Origin: Clitopilus passeckerianus
Taxonomy: Eukaryota; Basidiomycota; Agaricomycetes; Agaricales; Entolomataceae
Direction: 5' to 3'
Assembly: GCA_944990035.1 (NCBI GenBank)
Contig: CALYLX010000116.1
Coordinates: 310,001-374,000 of the forward strand
Length of the DNA: 64,000 nt
Shown: one piece after another, positions 44,901-56,696 of the stretch
Position numbering within the stretch: position 1 is the stretch's first letter
Layout of the letters: each line of letters begins with the position of its first letter
The notes under the pieces: model-generated
The model's database searches: none
The model's input: only the letters and a program-made list of their open reading frames with translations
What the model was told of the DNA's origin: nothing
Program-made: the position numbers and the translations under genes

Positions 44901-46119
44901 TGGCTGCTGGAAGCCTATCCAGCTTCAAGCCAAATAGGGCTATAGCCTGCAGTGCCGTAGCATAGTACAAGATGGCGATGAAGTCTCGGCCTTGACAATC
45001 GAAGACGACGTGCGACGTCTGACCATAGTAAGGGCAGAGATATATGAAGATGACTTGAGAAAGTGCCCTGTTCAAGTGTACATGAAGGGCTGCATACAGT
45101 TACAAATATGGTAAAGGAGAACTCACCACATCCAGACACTAGGAATCAGGAAAGTCTGATAGAAGATAGGCCGATCTCGTGGCCAGTCGTAGATGACCAT
45201 AAGAATAACAGGCAGGGTGAAAACAGGTGCGATGCCGTAGTAAAACGTTTTGTCGTAGGCGAGTTTAACTGGTTGGGCGAAGATACATGCCAGGACCCAG
45301 TTGAATACAAGCCAGAGAGCAGCCCACATTGCGAGGGACTTTTTAATGAACCAATTTTCCTACCGGAAGCCTTAGTGAATGTTGTAAATGGAACAGAGTC
45401 TAATCGCACCTGCGCATAATGCTTCTCGCTCTTCTCGTTGTCGAACCTGCTCGAGAAAACCTCCGCTATGGCGCCCACCATATGCCACCTTATCCATGCC
45501 AACGCCCTATACCGAGACCAGCACCCACTCTCGTCCATCAGGCTATCCTGGTCACTCGAGCCACTCTGACCCCACCCTCCATTTTGACCCGTCCCTCCAT
45601 TTCCTCCCGTTCCATTGATGGCCCCAGACCCAGATTTCTCGGGTGTATTGCCCTGTTCGGAATGCGTGATAGATGTCTTGAGGTCCTCGCTCCATATCCT
45701 ATCAACGACGACCTCATTGAGCTCGTCGCCGTCGTCCCCGCGCTCCGTCCTTCCGGCAGCCGTTCCGCAGATCCCTGAATCAGCAGCAGTGTCGCCGTGA
45801 ATCGAACTGCTTGACGGTGCAGTACCAGTGCCGAGTTTACGAACAAACTTTTGCCAGTGTAGAGTGAAAGCATTGCGCTTTTCTTGACCGGGACCGTCAC
45901 TCCACGACGGCTTGATACTGATAAGTTACCATTCTGTTGGGCGGCAGGGAATGGAAGAGTAGGAGTTGCGAGCTCCTTGTCGGCCGTTGTAGGTGCTACG
46001 AAAGTCTTTTCGGTTGGATCTGCTTCGCCTATGAAGGTTGGCAAGGTCACACCATTCCACGTCGGTATCTGGCCTTCACCACTTGGTCGACCATCTTTGC
46101 GGAAAGAGAAGAAGGGCAT
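41935..46119 (-). CDS. Membrane-bound hybrid histidine kinase
   Basis: Two-component sensor of the fungal phosphorelay. The start at 46119 gives [21 protein letters not shown] soluble N-terminus containing [20 protein letters not shown] and a Gly-rich stretch precedes six or more membrane helices between about 45,370 and 44,650 ([67 protein letters not shown]). A cytosolic helix follows, then HisKA with the phospho-acceptor in [12 protein letters not shown], and HATPase with NLASNACKF, DTGYGI, FNQTEQG and [10 protein letters not shown]. The receiver domain has [16 protein letters not shown], the phospho-acceptor Asp in [11 protein letters not shown], and the Lys of LTKPVLERS. It ends KPANNERNAP-like. 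It should feed a histidine phosphotransfer protein and the HOG-type MAPK cascade. Near 45,900-45,960 the frame changes and the intron is not certain. About 1,150 residues. Confidence 0.9.
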
Positions 46120-48658
46120 TGGGCCAGCTCTCAATCGCCTTCAGGCAGAAGACAGACTGCCTCTTTGAAGAGAAGGTTCCCTAAGGGAGGGAGAGCCTTG
46201 AGCGAGTGGTGCGGCTTGGGTGAGGAGTTCTGGCTCTGGCTTGTCGAAAGGAAAAACTTGGAACGGTGACTGGGGTTGTTGTTTGTCAGCGGCTATTCGA
46301 TCAAACCCAGGACCCTGCATCAGGAGAGCCAAGTGGTTTATTTCCCTAGGTGACGTCGTTCTTATTTCTGGTCAATTCGGCCCCTGAAAGAATGCGATTT
46401 GATCAGATTCACTACAAAAAACACAAATACACTACCATTTTCAGTGCGAACTTCTCCCGCGACGTGTTTTCGAGGCTCTCAGAAGGTTTAATACCGTCAT
46501 AGAACTTGCCAGAAGCCTCCGTGAAAGGCCGTCAAACACTCCGGCCAGGCCCCGCTTCTGTCAGTTGTCCATCATATCAGATTCGATTACCTGGCAGCAC
46601 TTTGCTTCCAACCCCGAAACGTGGTCATATTTGCCGAAATGAACCATTCAATCAAGATGCAGCTGCTGAATCTCAGTAGAATGCTGCCATTTAGCACGGA
46701 AAACAAGACAAAGTAAATTTAGCATAGCTATCACCGAAGAAAAAACCAATGCCTGTCTAACAGGCTTTTCTTTGTTGCTGAAAATCTCGGTTTCCTCGGC
46801 CAATGAAGACTTATAGGCAGGACGTCTGAAAGGTGGCTTGTGGCAACAGATCGCCCCATCGACGACACCATCCGCAGAGATTACCCTAATGGGCACCGGC
46901 TACCATTCTTCAGAAGAACTGAGTCAAATCCAGCCTCTGAGTGTAGATAGCAGGCCCGGCTGCTTTAAGCAGTGACCAGATGACAATATCAATCGAAATA
47001 GAAGCCTGACGGAATGGGATGTGGAATTAGGGCTTCTGCACAGCCAGCTGCGTAAAGGTACAATCCGGAGCAGAGGCTCATACACATGCTTTGATAGGAT
47101 GTGCACTATTTTCGGTATGAATCGCCACCCTGAAGTCTGGTGGACCTACCGAAGCTTGACGAGAGAGTGTAATCAAAGTCTCATTATTCCTCGTTTGCAT
47201 AAACGGGTCAATATTTTAGAGTAATTCCTGCAATGGATCAGGCCTCGAGGTCCAATCTTGCCTGAACCGGCTATTTCATATTTCATGGATCGACATATAC
47301 CAAAGGGAGAAATGTGAGGGTAATAAATCCTGCCAGTAGAGGCATGTCTCGTATTTTAAAGCTGAGATGTTCAGCGAGGTGAGCTAGCTAACATGGTGAA
47401 ATGAGGTGAGATTCAAGTGTACGTCCTCAAAGAACGGGGGGATGACTCACACCCCAAGGACGTTACGTTTCGCAAATCCTCATTTGCCCAACCAAGTGTA
47501 GATTTCCCTGTACGTGGCCTGAAGGAATGGAAGTTCGTAATAAACCCTCCAGCCTGGGTCGCATGCGGAGGACACTCGATCAATGTATTCAAAATCCAAT
47601 ACCACTGACACAAGTGGCTATTCGTAGTTAGTGTCCACCTGAACCTTTTCAAGATATTGTTTCTGGGGCACCTGTTATTCGAGATTGCTAGGGGTGCAAA
47701 AACACAAGATTTCTCTCATGAAATGAGGGTATTAGCTAAAAATTGGGTAGCACTAGTTCAGAAACAAAAGCACCCTCTAACACAGAATTGGTTCCATCAT
47801 CTGGGTAGTCAAATTATGGCCTGTGGGACACACACGACGACATTCCTGCTGCCACACCTCCTTGGGTGCCTACTGCCCACCCCTACCATCGATAATCAGG
47901 AAATGAGGCAAAAGCCGGGACTTACCATGAGTACTCTGACGCCTGTCTCCCTAAGCCGAACTTCTGAAAATGTCTCGGAATGCACTAGCAACGTTCCAAT
48001 GGAACTTTTGAAGGGACGAACCAACTAGAAGGCCGTAGGCTGGTTTTCGACCGGGTTCCGTGCATGCGATCGAGCGAAGCTACTAGAGATTCTTCATCTA
48101 AATGTTTGATCATCCCGTCAACGTGTCCACCGGCACCCTTAGACAATGCTCTTTTCTCGAATGTGCTCAAACCAGGTTAGTCACGGCACCGTACCGTGCC
48201 TACCCGCGTTACTGCCGCAACCTGCCTCGAGGAGGATTCAATAGTTGGACCTCGTTTCGCTGGCTTCAAATTTTGAACTGGGCAATCATCCCAGCACTAA
48301 ACAACATCTGAAGCATCCTGCCATTATTTTGATTGATTCAGAGGTGAAAAGACAGTTGTTATGAAGTGTTCGTGATTTGCTCGGCGCCACAGAAACAGTC
48401 AGTCACTGATGTGCAGTGTCGGAGTTTGATTCGACCTTGTTTGTCCTCCCCAACTTACGCCTCCTTGCCCAACAAACTCAGCGCCTCACTGGCCCCTCGC
48501 CAGATTTTTGCTGAATAAAAATTCAGCTTTTTACATACTGGATTACTCCCGACAAGTTCCAATAGGTTTCCTATTTTTCACGAAGAAATTCTAGAAATCG
48601 GATTTTTTGTCGCGTGGAGCACTGCCATCAAACAACCACTCAGTAAAGCGACTTGACC
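46120..48658. other. Longest stretch without a recognised gene
   Basis: 2.5 kb between the start codons of the histidine kinase (-) and the Snt2-type gene (+). Short frames on both strands (for example 46,648-46,896 minus, 47,657-48,028 plus) show no splice-consistent extension or known motif. It may hold long 5' regulatory regions, a non-coding RNA or decayed transposon sequence. I see no terminal repeats or tandem repeats. Confidence 0.45.
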
Positions 48659-51600
48659 ATGGCTCGATCAGTAATTTTGAAGAATGGGGAGCATGTTAAA
48701 GTAAATGGTATTAAGAATCCTTTTCTATCGTTAGAAAGTACTCATATATGATTTTTATTTCTGGATTTCAAAAGATCACGTATACGCCTCGCCCAGTTGG
48801 TCAGTTCGGGACGGCACGCCGTACTCCATCGGGCGCATCATGGAATTTCTTCCACCGGCAGACGTACCTCGCTCCTCGATCTCCCTCACTCATAACCCCT
48901 CTTCATCGTCGTCCTCCGCCTCAGAGCATCCAGAATATCTGTACACCCGTGTTCGACTAGCATGGTATTATCGTCCAGGCGACGTCTCCGACCGCTCCGT
49001 GTCCGACTCTCGGTTGTTGCTTGCTGCGATTTTCAGCGAGATTTGTGACATCAACCAAATTAGAGGAAGGTGCTATGTCGTGCACAGGGATAAGATTACG
49101 GACCTGTCGGGTTGGAAGAAAAGGCCGGATAGGTTTTATTTCAAGAGTCTGTTTGATCCTTACGTGAAGAGGGAATTTGAGATTATTTCGAGTGGGGACG
49201 TCAGAAATCGTGAGCGTGACCTTGCCATTCGACTGAGCGTCTGTTGCAGTTGGGACGGTGCTGACTCTTCATGTAGTGCCGGACCACATAAGAGAAACTC
49301 TGATTTCACGTTACGAATATGTTGTGGCCGAGAAGGAAGTCATTCCTGACCTTACCGATGCTATTCGCCTTTGCAAGACGTGTGAAGAATGGTGCCCCAG
49401 GTTTGTGTTAAGCCTACTTTGTTACTTCTGTTAAGCCCTACAATGCTTTTGACAGCCTCGAATCTGTGCTATGTGACCGCTGCAAAGCATTCTTCCACAT
49501 GTCCTGTAACAATCCTCCCCTCATTGCCAAACCTTCCCGAGGCTATGGCTGGACTTGTGCACCATGTTCTCGGAAGCATGACGAAGAAGTCGATTCCAAC
49601 AAACAGCCTAATGAGGCAAACGCTCGCAACCAGACGCCAAACAACACTCAGGTCACGAAGCCACCCGTGAAGAGCAATGCCCCTCCCGCAAGAGGCAGAG
49701 GAAGACCAAGAAAGGACAAAGGCCAAGCCGAGCGAGAAGAGAACTTCCCTGTCAAACATTTCAGGATGTGGCCGTTCCGATATTTTGGACAGTATACCGT
49801 TGCAGAGGATACTCTTGGCGAGTAATTTGACTCTCATTTCTTTGTTCCTGTACTCAACTGCCCCTAGATCCTGAGGACCTGATTTTCCCTCGCACAGCAA
49901 CCCGTCATGGGCCGAAATATCAAGCGAACGTGCCTTCTGCGCCTGAACTTGACATCAACCCTTCGGAACCTGATGAACGAGGTGGCGACAATACAATTGA
50001 GATCATGGGAATTATCAACACATTGACTGAGTCGGAAAGTGTGTACTTTCCTGCCATTAGATACGACAGGAGCTCACATTCTGTAGTTGAGGAGGTCGAA
50101 GCACGCAAGCACGAGCTTGCTGGGGACTCGAAGAACCTGACCAGCGTCGATTGGCTGACTGAGGTCATTCGGAGACTATCAGACGCAGCTCTCCTGGCTA
50201 AGCCATGGAGTTCGGTCAACATGAAGAGTCCCATGAGGACAGAGAGGGTAAGGTCTCGTCTTTACTTCCAGTATTCAGTAATTGATTTGGCTGCGCGACA
50301 GTGGAAGAAGTACGATACCCCATACACAGACAAGGAATGGACCAGAGATGAGATCGCCGCCTTCGAGGATGCCATTTCTCTTCATGGTGCTGAACTACGA
50401 GCCGTCAAGGAAGAGGTTGCCACTCGGACCATGCCCCAGGTTGTCAGATTCTACGGGCTCTGGAAGAAGTATATTTCCCAAACTGCCAGCCTGAAAAGCA
50501 AGCTAAATGACTTTCTTTCAGCTCCAAGCTCAGAGAAGAAAATCTTGAGCGACTTCGTACTGGTTCCCCACCAAAGACCCCACCAGCCACTTATCCTCTT
50601 GACAACCCGAAATTCGTGCAACACGTCGGTTTATCCGATCGTGAATCCTCAGTTATCACGTCGCCTTCTAAACCCCCGACATGTGCAGCATGTCGGACCA
50701 AGGAATCGACGCAGTGGTGGAAAGCACCAAAAGGACTGGCTACCAATGTCATGTGTGACAATTGTGGACAGAATTGGAGGAAATATGCAGATCTGGTGGT
50801 CCGACCTGCGCGAGACGAGAGCATCACTGGGAAGCGGGATAGAGGGGAGAGGAGTAGCACGTCAGCTGCAACTGGAGAGAAGAGAGAAGGTACACCATTA
50901 ACGGCTCCTTTAGCGAAAAAAGCCAGGGTGAGTAACTGTTTAATCGGAATAGGCCAGAAGGCTGATGATATTCTAGGCGAAGTCGCGATCTATATCAGTG
51001 GAGTGGACAAGTCTTAGAGAGTATAGAAACCTCAAGGAGATGTGCAACATCGATTCGCCTTCTCCGCCACCACCCCCTCAGATCGAGTGTATAGTGTGCT
51101 CCCGGTCGGGAATGATGGGCCAAGTGCTAGAATGCAGCAAATGTAAATTCAGAGTCCATGCAGGTTCGTCATAATGTCTGGTTTCACGTGCTCACTAGCT
51201 GATTGTTCCTTCTTTCAAAAGGTACTGGGGGAGTGGATCTCGCACCAACCAATCGCAAGGAGTTCGAAATGTGGATGTGCGATCTTTGTCGGAACAAGAA
51301 GCTCAGGAAGCTTCCTTGGTGAGATTTTGCTCGCAGTTCATATGTTTATTAGCCATTGACCCTACTTTTCAGAATCCTGACTGTCTTCTCTGCCCACGCA
51401 GTCGACCCAATGAACGTCCAACTCCATTTTACCCGCCTTCCAACAGCTATCTAAGAGGATGCAAACCCACAGAAGGCCAAGGCTGGGCCCATATCCTCTG
51501 TGCAGTATACACACCGGAAATCACATTCTCGGATGCGCCGAAGTTGAAGCTGGTGGAAGGCATAAGCACAATACCCAAATCCCGCTGGACGACGGTATGC

Positions 51601-52281
51601 AAGATTTGCAATATTGCAGAAGGAAGCACAATTCGCTGCTCAGATTGTACTGAGGATTTCCATGTTTCATGTGCCTGGAAAGCAGGGTATAGATTTGGGT
51701 TCGAAATCCAACCAGTACGTGTTTCGTTCCATATACTCAACAAGTTCTGACTGACCCCGGCAACTTTGTAGGTGAAGGGTAGTAGACGGGATACCACGGT
51801 TACTGTAAACTTTAAGAACGAGACCGGGTGCATGGCTCCAATCATTTCGTGCAAAGAACATGATCCTCACAAGCATGAACTCTACAATGTCTGCGAAAGG
51901 GAGGGGAGCGAGGTAATGCTTAGAATTGGTTTGTTACCTTCCTGATTGCTAACGGTTTTGTAGACTGCTCTCCAGGTTTATTGCCAAGCCTACAAGCAAG
52001 CAGTTGCCGGGCAATCACACGCATTATTGCGCAAAGCACGTCGACTCGATCAGATCCTCAACCTAAAGTCAGATCCTGTTGCGACAACCCCTCCGCCCTC
52101 TGCGGAGCCCCAGTGTCATCGTTGCTCTACGACTATTTCTCCAGCTTTCCACAGAGTTACAATACCGAGTTCACCAAGCACACGGACGGATTCCTGGGTA
52201 TGCCACAAATGCCACTTCAACTCGACACAGGTAAATGGAGTCTCAGAGGGCAACAAGATGGTTGGTATCAACGAGCCATAG
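48659..52281 (+). CDS. Snt2-type chromatin reader (BAH, PHD, SANT, GATA-type finger, extended PHD)
   Basis: Multi-domain nuclear protein related to Snt2 of the Snt2/Ecm5/Rpd3-type histone deacetylase complex. Exon 1 (48659-48707, MARSVILKNGEHVKVN) joins to the BAH domain (about 48,775-49,210: HVYASP, RVRLAWYYRPGDVSD, RCYVVHRDKITDLS). PHD 1 follows (about 49,370-49,580: CKTCEEWC, LCDRCKAFFHMSC, WTCAPC). Then an ELM2-like region, a SANT domain (about 50,300-50,490: WTRDEIAAFEDAISLHGAEL, VVRFYGLWKK) and a GATA-like finger (CAACRTKESTQWWKAPKG then CDNC). PHD 2 (CIVCSRSGMMGQVLECSKC) and an extended PHD (GWAHILCAVY, CSDCTEDFHVSCAWKAGYRF) complete it, before a short CxxC tail. About 1,050 residues with many short introns. 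Confidence 0.9.
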
Positions 52282-52437
52282 TATGATTCGAAATTAGGGT
52301 GATAAAGTTACATGATCCTGATATGTAATGCAAAGTCTAGACGTACAGATGATAGCAAGAAGAAACCAAAGCGGATATACCCCCAGCTTGGATGAATGGA
52401 TGGTGGAATAAATCAATGGAAGTTTGTAATATGTAAG

Positions 52438-55400
52438 TTAAACTTTGACTCTCTTGTAGAATAATACATATGCTTTCTGGCTCTGGAAAGACATCAGTAA
52501 ATTGTCTCATGCAACATTGATGACGGCACATACCACAACTTGTTTTGAATCAGCTTGCTTAATGCTGCTGTCATCGCAATATACCCATTTGCCTTGAGAT
52601 GCAATGAAGGCAGTGTCTGGGAGACAGAATCAGTAATCACGAAACAGGAGACTGCAAGACTACTAACAGTGTCCACTACTAAGATTGCCGTAGTGATTTG
52701 TGACTCCGTAAAGGTCATATCTGTATGGCGGTCGTTGAACATGCGGATCCTCGAAAGAGCTTGGCCCAGTTGACTGCGTCATAGGAGTAACTGGCATATA
52801 ACCAGTGAGGTCTAACGACTTCATCGGGAAGTCGACAAAGGTGTCAATCTTGTCGGAGAAGTGGCCGTGAGCTTCGAATCTCTTTAGGTGAATGAGGAGG
52901 ATAGGCGGAAGCCTAGCTAGGGAAAGCCTCTTCGACGCCCTACGCTTGGTCTTGCATCTCGGACAGTCCCAGGCATCATCTCGTTCCAGGATTTCTTCGT
53001 TAAAGAACGTATCCAAACAGGTTGAGAGGGCACTTTCCCGCTCTTCCCTTGAGGAATGGGAATTTGGAGGATCGAGAACACGTTATATGTGGTCGAAGTC
53101 TGGAGCACCAATCATTAATTTTGTCGTCGGTGGCTCTATGTTGAGATCGCTCACCGTATTGCAAGTCAGGCACTGCAGGCGACTCCTGAACTGTCCCTGG
53201 AAGTAGTCCACGATAAGAGAATCATTCCGACTCCTCCAGGCTTCCCATTCCCTGTCGCTTGCTTCCTGAGCTGGCAGACGCTCCAACTCGGCTTCGTACT
53301 CAGGTGTGATGTTCCGTGGCGGCGGCTTGCAGATTACACGGTTCAAGTCCTCGTGTATGCCGTCTAATAAGAAGCTGAGAAATTCTTGGGAATCGTGTTG
53401 ATCCGAGCCGTTGTATTGCGATTTGAGAGAGCAAATGGTTCGCTAAAGATACGATTAATAAATGTCTAGATATCAGAAACACCAAACGGAACAGACCCTG
53501 AAATCCATAGGAGACAGGTAGGGCAGTTCTCCACCCCACATTTCATGCAGCAACTTGGCGAAGGATGCTGTCAAAACGCCCTTGGAACCAAGATGATTTG
53601 TGTAATTGATGGCTGGCTTCCATTTGCCTTCTGTAAAGAACCTGGCAAACGGGGCCGTAGCACTGAGGCATTGTATGGGCGCATTCATATAACATGTATT
53701 TCCCATATTTTTCAGACCCGAGGTGCCGATTTGCGTGTCAGACCAATACATGGCGGGGAAATTCGAAGGTATCTTGGGAGGAACCGGTGCTTGAGTGCCA
53801 TTTGGCGAGGCCTGAGGGAATGCAGGGGCGATTTGTTGCAGGCGTGGTCGGTTGTCCTGCCTCTCGAGCGCAGATGAAGCAGCGGCTGGCGGTGGACGCA
53901 AGACTTGTGGTGCGGCAAGTTCAGGATAATCGATGGATGGTCTAGTATGAACATTCGCAAGGGCTTCCTGTGCTTGGTCGATATAGTCGCTCCGCTTTCT
54001 TGACAGTTGGGAAGGATTGATAGAGGCTTGCGGCGGAGAGGCAATGTCGAACTGCTGGTGCAAAGGAAGCGAGCTCCCAATTCCTGGCTGCGACGAAGCT
54101 GCACGACGGGCAATTTGGGGGTATTGAATAGCTCCGGGAGGAAATGATGGCGTTGACGGTCCAGGAGACACAACCTGAAAAGTTGAATATCCATCTCGTG
54201 CACAATAAAGACAGAAACTTACAGGCTCATTCGGTCTAGTCTGAGGGTATGAGATAGAACCTGGTCGAGACATGGCTGGTCGCCTTGTGAGTACAGGAGC
54301 CCCGTTGATGGGAGGAGATGGATATGAGGTTTCAGCTGGCACCCTGTTGATGATCATGAGCATAACTTTAAAGTAGACGGGCATTAAACTAACCTTGAAT
54401 GGCTGGGGTATTGGTCTAGAGCATGCATGGTGTCTGGAGGACTTGTCCCCACTGGAGGAGTCCATATTTGATGAGGATCTTGAGGTTGAGGAGGTAGCAC
54501 TGGCGGGGTAGAAACAAAAGGTGATGTATGGCCACTTGTTCCATTGACCATGCCATTCGTGAGGAATGGGTTCCTGGAAGGGCTGGAGGAGAGTGCCGGA
54601 GGTGACATGGGTGTAGGCGGTAAAATTCTATGTGGATCAGGAGCAACGATGCCATTTGGCTGTTCCCCTCTAGCTTCGCGACGCCAGGCAGCCATCCCGC
54701 CAACCAGAAGCATTGGTTCCCTTCTTAGGATTTTCGGGTTGCTCTCAGATTTGTCTTCGATAAGCTTGAGCAATATCGAGATGGGAGAGTTCGAAGGGCT
54801 ACGAGAGGTTGAATCCTCGTCGTACACCACAACCAACTCGAATTTATCACGGTTATTAAAGAGCATATGTTCTGCTTTTGGGGAATTGAGCATCGCAGAC
54901 TCAAGGTTAGCCATAGTTATGCTGTTATGGAAGGTATAAAATCAGCGTTCAATCAAGGAGCTCGTATAGATTGGATGCTTACCCTTCTTGCTGTAAGATG
55001 TAAGGCTCTATGCAAACAGCAGATTTCGATTTTGAGGGTATATGCTCACGATCAAATTCAGATCGGGGCCGAACATCCAGTAGCAGTATATGATGAAGGG
55101 TAAGGTAGGCCTTGAGATCCTGAACAGTGGCCGTGGTGGAAACTGGCATTAGTGGTTTACCACCTGGCTTGGCGGTGGCCGAAAGCGCAGATGGCTTATA
55201 GGGCACAGATGGCTTGGTTGGCGATGCAGGGCGACTGTTGAAGGCATTTAACACAGGAGGTATCGGCGTACTCGACGGCCTATCAACGGGGACAGTAAAA
55301 TTGGAGAAGGATGGAGGAGACGGCGCAGTCGGTGAGTTTGGCACGTCGATGCCATCGAGTCCTGTTGGCTGAGGCGACGATTTTGGAGGGGCGGTAGGAG

Positions 55401-56394
55401 CCGAAGGTAACTTCAACTCGGTAAGGCTGTTTTCTTCGACTTCTTCTAATGGAGGGAATGCCTTGTGAAATCGTTCGGTGGCGTCAAGATGAGGGGATGA
55501 TGTCGGAGTCGAGAGCGGGGATGACTGGGGACCCAGCGAAGAGGGAGAAACAATTGTGTGAGACGAAGACGTCGAGGATATGGAAGACGAGGACGATATG
55601 GACGATATAGATGGCGATGGCGTGATCGGTGTTAACGATGGCGGAGGCGTTGGCAGTGATGGTGCGGAGACTTTCGGTGAAACCGAGGGTGCACTCTGGT
55701 GCAGGTTCCGTGACATTCGCTTTCCAGCCAGCGATGTATCCATCCCACTCTCCCCCAGAGATTTGATACGATCTGCAAGAGAGCCCATCGGCTTAACAAC
55801 AGGTCCATCTGGTGATGCTGGGCTGGGGCTGTTGTATGCTTCAGCCAATGCAGGGGTTTGTGAGTGAAGAATGGTACCTGGACTGTGACTTTTCGAATGA
55901 CTTCAGCTTCTCCTCAACACTAGAAACCCGCTCGGTAATGTCAAACCCATCATGCTGCGAAAAGACTTCAGAAACAGAACGGTCGTCGGAGAACCCTTTG
56001 CCACTTTACCTCGAAGAATTCATTGATTTCCCTCGATAGCGCAGTATCCTTTTTCGGATATTCCATAGCCATTCTTGCCAATGAGACTGCCTTCATATAT
56101 GACGAGTATGCCGCTTGAAGGTCCCCTTGACTTTCGTGGGTCTTCCCTGTTGCGTAGAGGTGCCTAGCCGACCTGATCATATTTCCGGGTGAAGCACCTT
56201 TTGCTGTCTGCTTCACAAATTGCTGAACCTCATGCTTGATGTCCTCCGCCCTTCCGTATCCATCTCTGACGCCTGTTAAACGATATGAATTCGACGATGA
56301 CCTGATTACGGCGCAGTTCTTTCATACCAGATGAATGTGAAGGGGCGTATGGAGCCAGTCCAGGGAAATTTGGTATAACCGCTACCCCTGGCAT
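52438..56394 (-). CDS. Ubiquitin-specific protease with MIT-like and rhodanese domains (USP8/Doa4 type)
   Basis: Removes ubiquitin from endosomal cargo. The start at 56394 (MPGVAVIPNFPGLAPYAP) leads, after intron 1, into an MIT-like helical domain (about 55,970-56,280: RSARHLYATGKTHESQGDLQ, YSSYMKAVSLARMAME). A long Ser/Pro-rich linker follows, then a rhodanese-like domain (about 54,690-55,110: HHILLLDVRPRSEFDREHIP, LLVGGMAAWRRE) whose catalytic Cys position is not evident. The USP core starts at about 53,720: GLKNMGNTCYMNAPIQCLSA (catalytic Cys), QYNGSDQHDSQEFLSFLLDG, the zinc ribbon CLTCNT and CPRCKTKR, and the His box SSGHYTAFIASQGKWVYCDD across an intron. It ends KAYVLFYKRVKV. This layout matches Doa4/Ubp5 and USP8. 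About 1,150 residues. The gene diverges from the Msd1-like gene. Confidence 0.93.
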
Positions 56395-56696
56395 ATGTTC
56401 GTTGTAATCCCAACGGCCAACTCAGCGGTTCAAAGGAAGAAACGCAGAAGAAAAAAAGCAGGGTCGCTGTGCGAGGCAATGATCAGCTATGCGGGAGGGA
56501 GTTGATAACGTAATCAAGCATTGTAGACGTTTGTTATGCTGCGCCTTCCCTTTTTGGCAACTCTTTACGCGAGCACGTGGCCAGACGCGCCTCGGTAGTC
56601 CGCTTGGCACTTGGTCGCTGTTCAACTCGACGAGCTCGACACCATGGACGGCCCAAAGAAACAAGTCAAATGGTCTAACGATGCTGAGAAATATCT
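56395..56696. promoter_or_regulatory. Divergent promoter of the USP and Msd1-like genes
   Basis: 302 bases between start codons. An upstream in-phase alternative for the plus-strand gene begins with an ATG at 56644 in another frame and is less likely. No TATA box is visible. Confidence 0.35.

Noticed and set aside
46141..46332. 63-codon minus-strand frame upstream of the histidine kinase (MALLMQGPGF...)
   Set aside because: Could be a 5' extension, but it stops before the kinase frame with no in-phase intron, and the kinase has a good own ATG at 46119.
56644..56696. Upstream ATG (MDGPKKQVKW) before the Msd1-like gene
   Set aside because: In a different frame from the ADIP coding sequence. 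No donor and acceptor pair joins it with confidence, so the ATG at 56697 is used.
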